In this document: piece by piece, positions 19,030-29,339 of the stretch | Position numbering within the stretch: position 1 is the stretch's first letter | Layout: each line of letters starts with the position of its first letter | Assembly (NCBI GenBank): GCA_019915135.1 | Contig: JAHLMK010000042.1 | Location: 60,001 to 89,968, forward strand | DNA: 29,968 nt | Source: Strobilurus pachycystidiatus | Lineage: Eukaryota; Basidiomycota; Agaricomycetes; Agaricales; Physalacriaceae | Direction: 5' to 3' | The notes under the pieces: model-generated | Database searches by the model: none | Told to the model about the DNA's origin: nothing | What the model saw: the letters and a program-made list of their open reading frames with translations, nothing else | Translations under genes and position numbers: made by a program

Positions 19030-21109
19030 CATTCTTCATGATGATCCATCTCATCGAGGAGAAGTCATATAGCTCGCCAGCCATTTCCGACAGATAGGGA
19101 GATACGCCCCGAACCAGACATTGGTTTGCTCAAAATAGGACGTGTTAACCACATCCTTTACCATCTTCGCTGGGAGCTCGGGAAGATGCCGGTTACAGTT
19201 CTGTTGACAGAAGACGTCCGAGATCTTGTGCTTGCATTTGAAATAAAGACGTCGACGGGGAACCAATATTCTTGAAGATTGGCCACCAGATGGGATCATC
19301 CTTGACCATCTTTTGCCAGCCCGCAGTTTGTTGTCAAACACAAAAATGTTCGGGCGAAATCCATCCCAGTACGTGGATTTAAGAAATTCTATAGAATGAT
19401 AAGTATATATGCACCATATATATAGGAAGAGAGTACGGACCGCACAGATGGAAAGATTCCGACTGAAAGACGTCTCGCGAGCAGTGATCATCCACACGAC
19501 ACAAGAGGAGCTGCTCGTTGTGAGTTCGTTTGCGCTGGAAGATGATTAAACTTCTTCGATTCTTCTTGCCCGACACTCCTGCAGAACCTCATCTTTGCAT
19601 CGCTGTCTTTGCCGTCGCTTCCTCGCGCATCACTATCGCTTCGTCATCACTCATCCCCGGTATCGTCACTCGCATCTTCAACCAGCTCTTCCAGGATTGG
19701 CTCGAATGCATCCGGATGCACCTGTCGCGCCTTCTGTAACGAGCTTTGAGCTGGAAAGCGGCCTGTCCACGCTCGCGATATCGATCCTCGCAAGGGAATG
19801 AGATTTCTTGGGAGCAAGTTCGTCGAGTTGATCTGAACGTGGTCGCGAGCATCCCTTGACACAGCAGATATCGTATGTGTTGTGCATGAAGGAGGCAGAA
19901 TGATCCTTCGTATTCTCCAGAGGCTCCTGGCAGTCCTCAAAGCTGCAACGAAAGCGGCCCATTACAACGCCATCACACACATTGACGTGCGTTGTCCTGG
20001 GAGCTGTTTTTGAATGAGTAAAACTCATGTAGAAAGAAGTGACATCCACGTACGTTCCCCGGGCGTCTCAGAAGGAAAGACACGTCGGCATCTATCGCAG
20101 TAGTGACGCTTTTCTGGCTGTCCAAACGTCTTGATTCGATGATTTCGTATAGCCATAGAATCAGAGAAAGGACCGCGACCCGCGGCAACATGTGGTAACC
20201 GGAAGATGGTACCCTCGGTGTGAATCCAGCCAAAGTGAGTATAAAATGAAGCCGTCGTAGGCAGTTCGATGTGTCAAGTGAAGGCCAATCTTCCAGGAAG
20301 GGGGGAGTGTCGCCTCCGGATATAGCTGTAGATAGGAAAGCATGCAGTTCGTCGCGGAGACCCTAGTAAGTATGTGTCAGCCCAGACAGATACGAGACAG
20401 ATACGAGACGAGAAGATGAAGGAAACGCTTACCATGCCGTACTCATCATGATACGCCACGAATCCAGTAGCTTTCGTTCTGCAAGACATGGGACCCATTT
20501 GAATTACATCAGAGATTTCGGTGTGATACGTTCGAACGTTGTCCTTGACCCGATAGTTTGGGTGGTAAGTGGTATCGCAGCCGTTGCAGCGGAAGTGCAC
20601 AGCCCATGCTGGAATGGGACCATCGCCAAGGGTGAGAATAACTGCATGCTTCTGAGTACAGTGTGTAATTTGGTATCAGAGCCGTAGAATCGGCATTCCG
20701 TGTTGGTACACCGTTTTTCGCAAGGCCAGAGAGTGCGAGACGAAGCTTGTTTATCCTCAGCTCAGAATATGTGGAGAGGAGATATTGTGACCTACCGAAT
20801 CCCAAGATATGACCGTGCTTCTGGAAGACCTCGTCGAGAGACACTTCGTTACGAATGGCCAACAGAAAAATGTCCTCCTCGGCATCCCAGATCATTTCGC
20901 GCAAAACATCCCATAAGCCCTGGTAGTACTCTCCTCTTCAAGCGAGCATGCTGATGTGAGAACTGAATGATGGCAGGGGAGAGCTGCGTTGGTGCGAGAG
21001 CGGGATCGTGTGTTCGTGGTTGGACAAGGAGAATGTCATCGTGGAGATTGATTGCAAGCCGGATGAAAAGAATGATCTGAGAAAGAGATTTGGGAGAGTT
21101 GTGGAGCAT
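19030..21109 (-). pseudogene. CxC5/CxC6-type cysteine-cluster protein associated with KDZ transposases
   Basis: Genes of this type accompany KDZ elements in mushrooms. They carry zinc-binding-like cysteine clusters and are thought to assist the transposon; the mechanism is unknown. Order on the minus strand: IILFIRLAINLHDDILLVQP (N-terminus, ATG at 21109), MIWDAEEDIFLLA, RCTNTECRFYG, VHFRCNGCDTTYHPNYRVKD, ERKLLDSWRIMMSTAW, intron 20363-20432, AYDGFILYSLWLDSHRG, QPEKRHYCDRCRRVF, intron 20004-20053, VVMGRFRCSFEDCQEPL, CCVKGCSRPRSDQ, YRERGQAAFQLKAR, KRTHNEQLLL, FVFDNK, KCKHKISDVFCQQNCNRHLP, and EQTNVWFGAYLPICR. These blocks lie in several frames, so at least five single-base shifts are needed (for example near 20190, 19780 and 19465). 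The domain assignment is from memory of the family. It is divergent to the TET/JBP-like gene, about 130 bp apart. Confidence 0.7.
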
Positions 21110-21238
21110 CCCGTAGGCAAGCGTTTATTGTATTGATAAAGGAAATGAGCGAGTACATGGTGGTTGATAGTTGAGCGATCGAAAATGACTATAAAAGGCA
21201 AGTTCGGATCGTGAGAATTGACTACGCCCCCATAGGCA
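21110..21238. promoter_or_regulatory. Short divergent promoter between CxC5/CxC6 and TET/JBP genes
   Basis: Only about 130 bp separate the two proposed start codons (minus 21109, plus 21239). TATAAAAG at 21190-21197 lies 42 nt upstream of the plus-strand ATG. Such a short head-to-head spacer suggests shared control. Both starts are inferred from frames, so the true boundaries may move. Confidence 0.45.
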
Positions 21239-22078
21239 ATGACGACGAGCCTGCCCTCAAAAAAGGACGGACAGACAGCCGTGAGTGTCCTACACATCGT
21301 GTATATGCTCATCTACACTATTTCTGACAATTGACATAATTCGCCATTTTCAGAGTTCGCCGTTCCCGGTTCGCCAATCACAGATCTGCCCCGGACTCCT
21401 TCGGCAGTGGCAGGATTTATCCAGGCTGGATTGACAACGCCGCTTGCAACGATGCTGCCATGGCCGAAATGCTTGCGAACGAGGACATTCGCGTTCTCTT
21501 AGACTTTGCTGATGGTATGTTTCTTTCACCTATTCCATACATCTGTTCTTATCAAACATGCAGCTCAATTTGCCAAATATTATCCAGCCATTCACAAGGA
21601 CTTTACGGAGACACTGGACCGCATCGTCGAAGACAATCCCCATCTTCATAAACCTATGCCGGGCTGTGCATGGGCAGCCGCTCACATCAACTTCCCACCG
21701 GGCGCCTGGACAAACGCCCCTGACCATCTCAATCACGTTGGAGGCTTGTGTGGTATATGGGCACTTGATGACTTTGACCCCGATAAAGGTGGACACCTCA
21801 TTCTTTGGGACTTGAAGCTCATTATCCCGCTTCCCACCGGGCAATTTCATTCTACTACCTTCTGCCCTCGTCACCCACGGCAACATCTCCATCCATGGCG
21901 GGGATCAGTGTTCCGCTTTGGTTCTTTTTTCCGCGGCAGGACTTTTTCGATGGTTCATAATGGTATGATGTCGGACAAGGAGTTTGAGGAGTTGTCGTCG
22001 AAGGAGGATTGGACAGCGTGGGTCAATTCAAGAAGGAACAACCCGTCGCAACGCAGAGCGTTTTCCATTGTGGGATGA
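21239..22078 (+). pseudogene. TET/JBP-like 2-oxoglutarate/Fe(II) dioxygenase, probably inactive
   Basis: Fungal TET/JBP relatives oxidise 5-methylcytosine and are expanded alongside KDZ transposons. The best-supported exons are about 21353-21514 and 21564 onward, joined across intron 21515-21563 (GTATGT..ATGCAG). A leader exon at 21239-21280 (MTTSLPSKKDGQTA|GTGAGT) is tentative. Visible blocks: GRIYPGWIDNAACNDAAMAE, FAKYYPAIHKDFTETLDR, INFPPGAWTNAPDHLNHVGG, LCGIWALDDFDPDKGGHL, ILWDLKLII. Then, in a shifted frame, come PPGNFILLPSALVTHGN and SAAGLFRW, and finally VHNGMMSDKEFEEL. The shifts are +1 in CTTCCCACC (about 21832) and -1 at TGGTTCAT (about 21952). The metal-binding HxD is AxD here (codons about 21716-21724), and the usual Arg of the last core strand is Cys (GGDQCSA). 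The second His (THGN) is kept. Predicted catalytically dead even without the frameshifts. Confidence 0.7.
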
Positions 22079-22345
22079 GCTAGTGAAAACGTTCCGTCGT
22101 AGATTACCCACACCTCTATTGGACTTCGATTAGATCACAGATTATTGTATATTGTACTGGTTGTCTCTCGTTGTAGCCTGACTGTTTTTATGAGACTCAG
22201 ACCTTAAATAATACTGTCACGTTTATTCGTCTTGTGAGGGCTGTTTGAATCTGAGGGGAAGTATTTGCCAGGTATTTGCTTTAGGACCTTTGGTATTGAT
22301 GACTAAGCACTTCTTGCTCCCTTCTTTCCTGGCTCTGTCAAAATC
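22079..22345. other. 3' flank of TET/JBP-like gene and upstream of transposase
   Basis: AT-rich sequence with TTAAATAATACTG near 22204, likely the end of the upstream transcript. The plus-strand CTTGCTCCCTTCTTTCCTGG tract before 22346 is a plausible core promoter or leader of the transposase. No gene is seen. Confidence 0.4.
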
Positions 22346-25300
22346 ATGTCCGCTCCCCTTTGCTCTCTGGTCAAGAAAACGGCCGCTGGGTGTCGGTGGG
22401 CAGGGGGGTGGATATTGTGGGCGTGGGGCTGCTCCCGGAGCATCTGGTCACCAAGGAGCAGGGCGGCCTTCTACAAGCAGAACTCAGGTGCAGCGCAATC
22501 AAAGGGAACGCGTTGTAGATGATGACTACGAGGGAGACTTTGAGCTGGTCCGCTCCAGGGATACCGTGCAGGACTCCCAAGTCGTGTTTCGCGTCCTTCC
22601 TTCCTCCCCACGCAAAGGCGAACAGAGCTGGCTCACAGGAGACGTCTGGAGAGCTCAGGAGGACACTCAGATTGCTTGGATGATTCCCCCGACTGGTACG
22701 ACAAGGAGGTGATGGCAAATTTGGAGGATACAAGAGTCGCCAAGCAGTCAGAGCTTGGAAACAAGCCCAAGCGCAAGAAGACGCAGAAATCGGTGTGTCA
22801 TATTTCTTTTAGCCAGACAACTCAGACTAACATCCTACCAGGCGCGTCCCAACATTTATTGGTCCGAGACGCATTGCTCGGATGACCTGGACGAGCTCAT
22901 TCGACATGACGGCCGCGGGGATTGGGCCAGAGCTACACATTGCCCGGACTGTGTTGGGCAAAAGCTACAGGATCCCGCGCACCACTCTATCATGCTCCAA
23001 TTGCTTTACAGACGACCTCGCCTGCCAAACGTGCATTGTTAAACGTCATCGCCAGCATCCCCTGCACAACGTCAAGGTTTGTTTCTTACTTTAACTATTC
23101 TTTCGACAGCTAACATCGCAACCACAGAAATGGAACGGGTCTTGTTTTGAGGGTGTTGCACTAGATGAGTTAGGGTTGAGAGTCCAACTCAACCACTCTA
23201 GTGGAACACTGCCCCGTGCCGGAACCTTGCCACAAGGATTTTAAGGTGCTCCATCTCACGGGCATTCATAGTGTTGCCATCGACTTCTGCGCCTGCAAAC
23301 GGCAAATCCCCCGCGCCAAACAGCTTCTCCGCCGTGGCTTCTATCCCACCAGCCACGATTATCCAAGAACGGCGGCCACCTTCCAGCTACTGGAGTTCTT
23401 CCACCTCCTCTCCCTCATTGCCAAAGGCGGGGCACACGACTTCTACCGACGTTGGAGCGATTGACATCCAACACGGCATGAAGGTACCAAGTCACGATAT
23501 CGAGCGTTCATGCGCATGAATCTCCAATGGCGTCACTTGAAGATGTTGAGAGGGCGGGGCGTGGGCACCAGGTGAACGGCGTCCCGGAAACCCAGCCGCG
23601 GGACTTGGTTATCTTGTGTCCTTCCTGCCCCCATCCCGGTATCAACTTGCCGCCAAACTGGAAGGATGTTGAGCCATGTCTCAGGTGAGTAAGCGTTCCT
23701 TTTCTGAGAGTCTATATTGTATTAACAATTGTGATAGATTCTTGTACGCTTTAACGCTTGTGTATGGACGCCAATTTCCAACTGAAGCAGAGCCTTGTTT
23801 CTTCTTGGTCTCGTGATCCTGGGTTTGGCGTCGGCTGGGCCTACTTTGTAGAGCGCGTAGGCTTTACAAAGTTTGTAAACAGCAAGAAGAATGATTCAGA
23901 GGAGGTAAGAGTATTGTTCTATCTACCTAATGTCGGGGAACTGACAATTACACTCTCTAACTGCGTAGACTCAACGCCTTGGAGAAGCAGAAGACGAAGT
24001 TCTCCAAAGACCTTCGGTACACGGGCGTGGGCCAGTGTGTATGCGCGAGGTCGGAGATCATCATGTCCTCCTGGAACTTGACCAAGGGAGAAGTGTGAGT
24101 ACCCACACCCCTTCATTACCTTTAACTTACCATGCTATTCTTGTTTCAGTTATGCGCCCATGGATTATGGATTTGGAGTTGCCTGCCTCTCCTTTCACCA
24201 ACTTGTGTGGACCAAATACCCAACCACGTCACCCTTACACCGGTATCGGCAAATTTCACGAGCCTTCCCACGCCCAAGACGAACATCAAGAGTTTTCGTT
24301 GAATCTCATAGCAGGAGTGGGCGCATGTGAGGGAGAGAGTAACGAGGGGTCTGGAGTCACCACAACGCCTTGGGCAACTCCACAAAGTCGCAGGGCCCAG
24401 GCAGTAGAAGCGTTGTGCTTGATGACAACTGGGGCTACTGGAATTACCGGAAGTCGGTGGAGCTTGGAGCAACACTGGCGAGCCGGTACAAGGAGGCGGT
24501 CGTGGAGAGGAATAAGCAAAGGAAGGTCATGATGGGTTCACATCTCAACTCCCCACCGCCTTGACGAGGAACTGGGAGGAACTTTGTGAGGCGTGGGAGA
24601 AGGACGGATATCCCAAGTCGGCTCTCAATCCGTTTGAGGTCCCAGAGGAGTTGATGACTGAGAGTCAGGTGGAGGCAGAGCTGGAAGCAGAGGAGTTGGA
24701 AGGAGGCGTAAAGGTGCTGCCGTTTGTCATGAGACCAGCGGGCATAGATTTGTCAAGATGGGGTTGGATATCGAGGCTGAACAGTAAGTGAATGACGGCT
24801 TGTTAGTGGTGAAGGATTGACACTGACATTTTCTTAGGTTTTGACCTTAAAGTCCTCGCCGCTAAGGAAATCTCTAAACTATCTACGGACTCCCAAGCCG
24901 GCATCATTCAGACTTAACGGAGCAGCGCACAATATATTGGAAGAAGTTGGCAGCCTGGGTGGAACTACGGCCAATCTACATGCCTGGACTCACGCAGTAC
25001 CTTATCAACGCTGAGCTCCCTTCAACCAATACCACGACGATGTCTTCTTTCCCGAACGTGAACCCCTCTGGCTCCCCTCCTCCATTTCTTCCAAACAACG
25101 TCTTACTGTCTGCTTGGATTACATCCCCGCTGTTGAGGATGATATTGGGACGCCCAGCTCAGTGATGTTGAACGGGGTCCGTCATACCCTGCGTGTCAAG
25201 TCCCAATGATTCATTTCAAAGACGCCAACGTTTGGGTTCAGCGAGAAGGAAATCGTTCTCGGACAGTGATTGATCGGATTCATGCCAGAGCCTTGGTGTT

Positions 25301-26167
25301 TGCTGTGAAGTATAGAAGGGCACGCCGGGCAAAGCTAGCCCTCTTGAGAGCTGGCGCATGGGAGACAAAGTGGAGGGAGCTCGACAACGGCGATATTCGG
25401 TCATACACCGACGTCAACAGAGTCAAGCTTGGACCAGGGAGGCGGGGTACGGATGAGGAAATGGGAGCGGTACCCGCAGTTCTACTCCGGGGCCAGGAGA
25501 GGGAGTGAGTTTGGCAAGGGAGGATATGGGAGATAGCTTGGATCTCACAGAGGAGGAGCGTCGAAAGCGGCAGGGAACCGGAGAGACGAGGAAGACCACC
25601 TCTTGGATTTGGCAGACCGTGGCGGTGAATGTGGAAGATGGAGCAGATCCCGATGACCGCATCCTTCAATCAGAGTGGTGTCGGAGTAGAGCGAGAGCTA
25701 AGAGAAGCAAGGAAGAGGTGAAGTTATTGGTAGAAGAGATGAGGAGGACGCTGGAGTTCTTCAAGTGGAGATTTAGAGTCTGGAAGGAGCGTGCTGGCCA
25801 GCGGAGTGTGGACAAACGATCAGGCGCTCCAGGAGGGGCTTACTGCTTACGCCACAGATCAAGAAAACCTACAATGCAGCTCATTGCTCACTTCAAGTTC
25901 CTATGGGCCGTTCCTCTAGCGGAGGTGGGGGTTGTACTTCCATCCGGTGACGCTCATCTGGCGCATAACGAAGGAGACGAGGAGGAGGAAGAGGATGAAG
26001 AGGGGGACGAGGAGGAGGAGGAGGCGGCGAAAGGGGAGGGAGTTCCGGAGGAATTGCAAGAGGCTGGAGTAGGAGATAGAAGCACTGCTGAGGATAACCG
26101 TATTCGGGATTACGGTGATGAGGAAGAAGAAGATTTTTATTGCCCTGCCATTCCTACTGATATTTAG
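22346..26167 (+). pseudogene. KDZ transposase with CxC2-type cysteine cluster, frame-broken
   Basis: KDZ elements are DNA transposons of fungi with an RNase-H-fold transposase. Order: VDDDYEGDFELVRSRD, DDSPDWYDKEVMANLE, KPKRKKTQKS, then the cysteine cluster (THCPDC, CSNCFTDDLACQTCIVKRH, PLHNVK|KWNG), DELGLRVQL, GIHSVAIDFCACKRQIP, TAATFQLLEFFHLLS, FMRMNLQWRHLKML, CPSCPHPGINLPPNWK, CMDANFQLKQ, TGVGQCVCARSE, LTKGE|VYAPMDY, FHEPSH..HQEFSLNLIAGVG, GNSTKSQGPGSRSVVLDDNW, NPFEVPEELMTESQVEAELE, WLPSSISSKQR, RSRTVIDRIHARA, GDIRSYTDVNRVKLGPGRRG, RQGTGETRKTTSWIWQT, ending in an acidic tail. Introns: 22793-22841, 23077-23127, 23685-23737, 23905-23968, 24095-24149, 24784-24837. Frameshifts occur near 22680, 22970, 23200, 24250 and 24990. 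The block with SYDIACQW that I expect between MDY and FHEP is missing. The start at 22346 is tentative. Confidence 0.85.
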
Positions 26168-26443
26168 AAATTATGCCACATAAATGTATGTTATGCGCCA
26201 CACTAATAAATGTTATCTAAACAGCTCCCATCAATTGGAAATATTGAATAGGTGCGCCACACTTCAAATGTACATCTACTCTCTCAGCTATCTTGCGATC
26301 ATCTCCAGGAACTCCTGAGGCCCCCATCAATGGCCCTCGCCCCCTCTGATCTCTCCTTGATCACTCCCATCCCAATCCAGCCACATATACCTCCCCTTTC
26401 CCCCTCTTACTCTATTTGGAGCAGTCCCCCTTTCTGGTGCCTT

Positions 26444-26519
26444 ACAGTGAGCTCAGCCCGCCTAACAGTGAGCTCAAGCCGTCTTACAGTGAGCTCAGCC
26501 CGCCTGACAGTGAGCTCCC
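26444..26519. repeat. 21-bp tandem repeat, ~3.6 copies
   Basis: The unit ACAGTGAGCTCAGCCCGCCTA starts at 26444 and recurs every 21 bp, with AAGCCGTCTT replacing AGCCCGCCTA in the second copy and a partial last copy (ACAGTGAGCTCCCC). Because 21 is a multiple of three, the plus frame gives a 7-residue repeat (LTVSSAR), but no gene is supported around it. It lies about 280 bp after the transposase stop. Confidence 0.9.
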
Positions 26520-26621
26520 CCGTTATAGCGCCTGCCAATTTGGCCTGTGCTAAAAGGCATGCTTGATATATGAATATTGCATGCCAATTGGCACGTCTCA
26601 TACCTCCCAAGGGCTTATACT

Positions 26622-27112
26622 AGTGGACAAGACTGGTCAATGTTAGCAAACCTTAGCGGGAATTCACGTAGTGTTAGCGAGGATTGACGGCGACCTGACA
26701 TATGTTATCCAAACTTAGCAAAGCTTCACGTAGTGTTAGCAAGATTGAAGTCAACTTGACGGATGTTATCCAAACTTAGCAAGAATTGACAAGACGAGGT
26801 CCATTGTTAGCACACTTAGCAGGACCTCACGTAGTGTTAGCATGATTGACAGCGGCTTGACATATGATATCCAGACTTGGCAAGAGTTCACGAGACTTGC
26901 TAAATTTGGACAACATCTGTTAAGTCGACGTCAATCCTGGATAACATCTGTCAATTTACCATCAATCCTCACTATCACTACGTGAATTCTCGCTAAGTTT
27001 CGCTAACATTGGACCTTGTCTTGTCACTCTTCCTAAGTTGCTGTCAATCCCTGCTAACACTACGTGAGACCCCCCTAAGTTTTGATAACATTAGACCTTG
27101 TTCCTGTTATAG
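26622..27112. mobile_element. Fold-back element (long imperfect inverted repeat with subrepeats)
   Basis: The left arm (from GACAAGACTGGTCAATGTTAGC) and the reverse complement of the right arm (from AACAAGGTCTAATGTTATC) match over about 240 bp, with the centre near 26,890. Both arms are made of smaller repeats. CACGTAGTGTTAGC occurs at 26665, 26727 and 26828, and its reverse complement (or a one-base variant) at 26971 and 27053. TTATCC..ACTTAGCA and GGATTGAC.GC motifs alternate with it. No protein is encoded. The structure fits a fold-back/MITE-type DNA element with subterminal repeats. Target-site duplications could not be defined. Confidence 0.75.
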
Positions 27113-27359
27113 ACTGATCTTGCCATGTCAAGGACTTGTGCACACGGATATGCCTCTGTGTCCCAGACGTGGCTTTCCTGCGGGCACAACACACATATAC
27201 AGGGGGTGTGCTTGCCTAATTGTATATGACTAGTTGCACCTCTGTATTACTAATAGAGACAATACTTTGAGAGCTTCAGCCTAGGACATCGCGCTCATTT
27301 GCAGATCCCGTCTCAAATATGGCACATAAGGGTCTTTTCTGAGAAGAGGGAGTAACGGT
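27113..27359. other. Spacer with a weak hairpin/CTAG end
   Basis: GCACAACACACATATACAGGGGGTGTGC (27183-27210) can form an imperfect hairpin and is followed after 18 nt by CTAGT (27229). This faintly recalls the Helitron-like termini, but the spacing and stem are poorer. No gene is seen. Confidence 0.25.
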
Positions 27360-28790
27360 GACAGAGTTGTCGAAGGGACATGCATACAAGCTATTCATTA
27401 CTCATTACGCAAAACTAGTTTTTAACTTTTTCATCAAACTCTATATTCTTTACACCTGCTAATTCTTGTTGTTTTTTCACAGAAATTATACATTCTTTTT
27501 CACCCAGTTAGGGTGTAAACATCTGTGAATAATCTGTATGTCAAAGTCTTTGACTTTTTTATTATAATTTGATCTCTAAAAATCTTTATGATGTTTACCT
27601 ATAAATGTTGTATAAAAGTTTCGTGAAAAAGTGCGTGAAAATTTTGATGGAAAATCCAATCTACATTTTGATAGTTCTATTCTTTATTTTACGTGTACTT
27701 TCACCATCATTTTTTATGTTAAACTTGTATGATATATTCAATTTTCAAATTTTGACTTTTCATGTTGATTTGCGGGGGTAAAAGATAATGAAACTTTTAA
27801 TATTAACTATTTGCATTTATTACAGTGTTTTACAGCATCATTTTCATATGTATTTACAGTGAAAAATCTATGAAAACTCAATAAAATATCTTAAAGTTTT
27901 TTTGCTGAAAAAGTGTTGAAAAAGACAGAGGTTTTTTCACGGCGTTTTTCGCGAAAAAAAATGCAAAATCTTCACCCAGTGGAAGGTATGATATTACACT
28001 GTGTGTAAATGTCAATTAAAGTTACATGCTAACACTGAACACTCATATACTACAGCTCACACTATTATGTCTCGAATGTCTGCTCAGAAAGTGAACATCT
28101 GACATCCGAGAGGTATCCGACATCTGAGAGGTATTTGACATCTGACACTCAAATATCTTTGGATGTTAGATACAATATAATTAAAATATCTAAAAATATC
28201 TGACATTTATGCTCATGTCTACTCAGAGTTTTTTGTCTCTCGGCAATTTTCCGTCACTTCCCTTGTCAACAAGCGCAAGCGCGCCGACATTGTTGTTGGG
28301 TTTGGCAAGATCACCTAAACATGATCACAAAAGTCTATTTAGATGTATCCTACATCTTAACCACAAATATATGCGCATCAAAGCCAAATATTTATATTAT
28401 AATAGACATTTACATTTTATCTTTTGACTACATGATACATTCAAATATTTTTGAACATATCTGAATATATCCAGGTATATTCTATATTATATATGTATAT
28501 TCTTATTAATAGTAGTATAGAATCAAAAATCTTAGCAAGTTATGATGATAGAATGATTCTAAATGTTAACAAACCTTTATATGTATCATAAGACATGTTA
28601 TACTATAACTATTATCAACAATTTTTGAATGTTTGTTTCAAAAGTGAATATTTGACATTCTTATGATATTCTACATTCTATCCTGTCCTAAGATATGTAT
28701 TCAAATATTTTGAATGTCGGATACAATTATATTCAATATATCCTAACATATCTAATATTTGTGCTCATGTCTAAGGTCCTGCTAAACCTG
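27360..28790. other. AT-rich block without genes
   Basis: A sharp change to very AT-rich sequence, dominated by T and A runs, with no recognisable reading frame or intron signal. Contents: TTCACCCAG motifs at about 27498 and 27972, a small hairpin CACCCAGTTAGGGTG, a short tandem GAGAGGTATCCGACATCT/GAGAGGTATTTGACATCT near 28107-28145, and one longer direct repeat (listed separately). It is unlike the flanks in composition and may be an inserted or relic transposon segment. Confidence 0.6.
28147..28775. repeat. Pair of ~80-bp direct repeats inside the AT-rich block
   Basis: TCAAATATCTTTGGATGTTAGATACAATATAATT..GACATTTATGCTCATGTCT (about 28147-28220) recurs as TCAAATATTTTGAATGTCGGATACAATTATATT..AATATTTGTGCTCATGTCT (about 28700-28772). 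Both are followed within about 80 bp by a GC-richer piece containing GCAAGCGCGCCGACATTGTT or GCCCGCAAGGTCTCAACATTGTC. The duplication may therefore extend to about 160 bp, spacing about 550 bp. Confidence 0.65.
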
Positions 28791-28944
28791 CACTCAAACG
28801 GGCCCGCAAGGTCTCAACATTGTCGAATAAAGGAAAGGCAAAATTGAAGGTAGTCAGGGGAAAGGTTGGCGTTGTGCTGCTTCTGATGATAAAGGCCTTC
28901 AGTTCTGAGGAGAATGCTCCCGCTACAGACCACGCGCCTCAGAA

Positions 28945-29089
28945 GCTGACCCATACACGACTTGCCAAGCCTGACTGCCCTCTCTGACAACAACGACAAT
29001 GATGATGGCAATGACAATGACAACAATGGCAACGGCGGCAACGACGGCGACGATGATGTGCATGACAAGCTTACTGAGAACGTCTTCTA
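28945..29089 (+). pseudogene. Asn/Asp/Gly-rich coding relic
   Basis: An open frame (HDLPSLTALSDNNDNDDG, then N/D/G repeats, ending DDDVHDKLTENVF and TAG near 29089) includes an imperfect AATGAC/AACGGC trinucleotide tract at 29000-29060. Upstream codons are stopped, so any gene would need an intron there. I do not recognise a family. The antisense frame has a Val/Ile-rich repeat created by the same tract. Confidence 0.25.
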
Positions 29090-29269
29090 GGTTGGTGGTG
29101 TTTACACTATTCCTCATTCTATTTTTCATGTCATTGCGTAAATGCCAAACGCAAGAAGTTCACTTCTCAGTGTACGACCACTTTGAGCCTGCGGTCATTT
29201 ACAAGAGTAACAATGGATTTACCCAGCTCTTTGTCTGCATTTTGTATATTGCATCTTCCTGCCACTCTA

Positions 29270-29339
29270 CCTCACACCGGGGGCAAGCACCGTGAACTCA
29301 GATCCGTGGTTCCTTAATGGAACCACGCTTGTGACTAAG
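29270..29339 (+). mobile_element. Helitron-like 3' terminus, copy 2
   Basis: CTCACACCGGGGGCA (29270-29284) is identical to copy 1. The hairpin GTGGTTCC TTAAT GGAACCAC (29306-29326) is perfect over 8 bp. After 8 nt comes CTAA (29335-29338). The next base is G rather than T, so the insertion junction may be altered or the element truncated. Confidence 0.5.

Noticed and set aside
25280..25669. 129-codon minus-strand frame
   Set aside because: It is antisense to a clearly conserved part of the KDZ transposase.
27113..27235. Fourth Helitron-like end at CTAGT 27229
   Set aside because: The hairpin is imperfect and the spacing to CTAG is 18 nt instead of the constant 8 nt of the other three copies.
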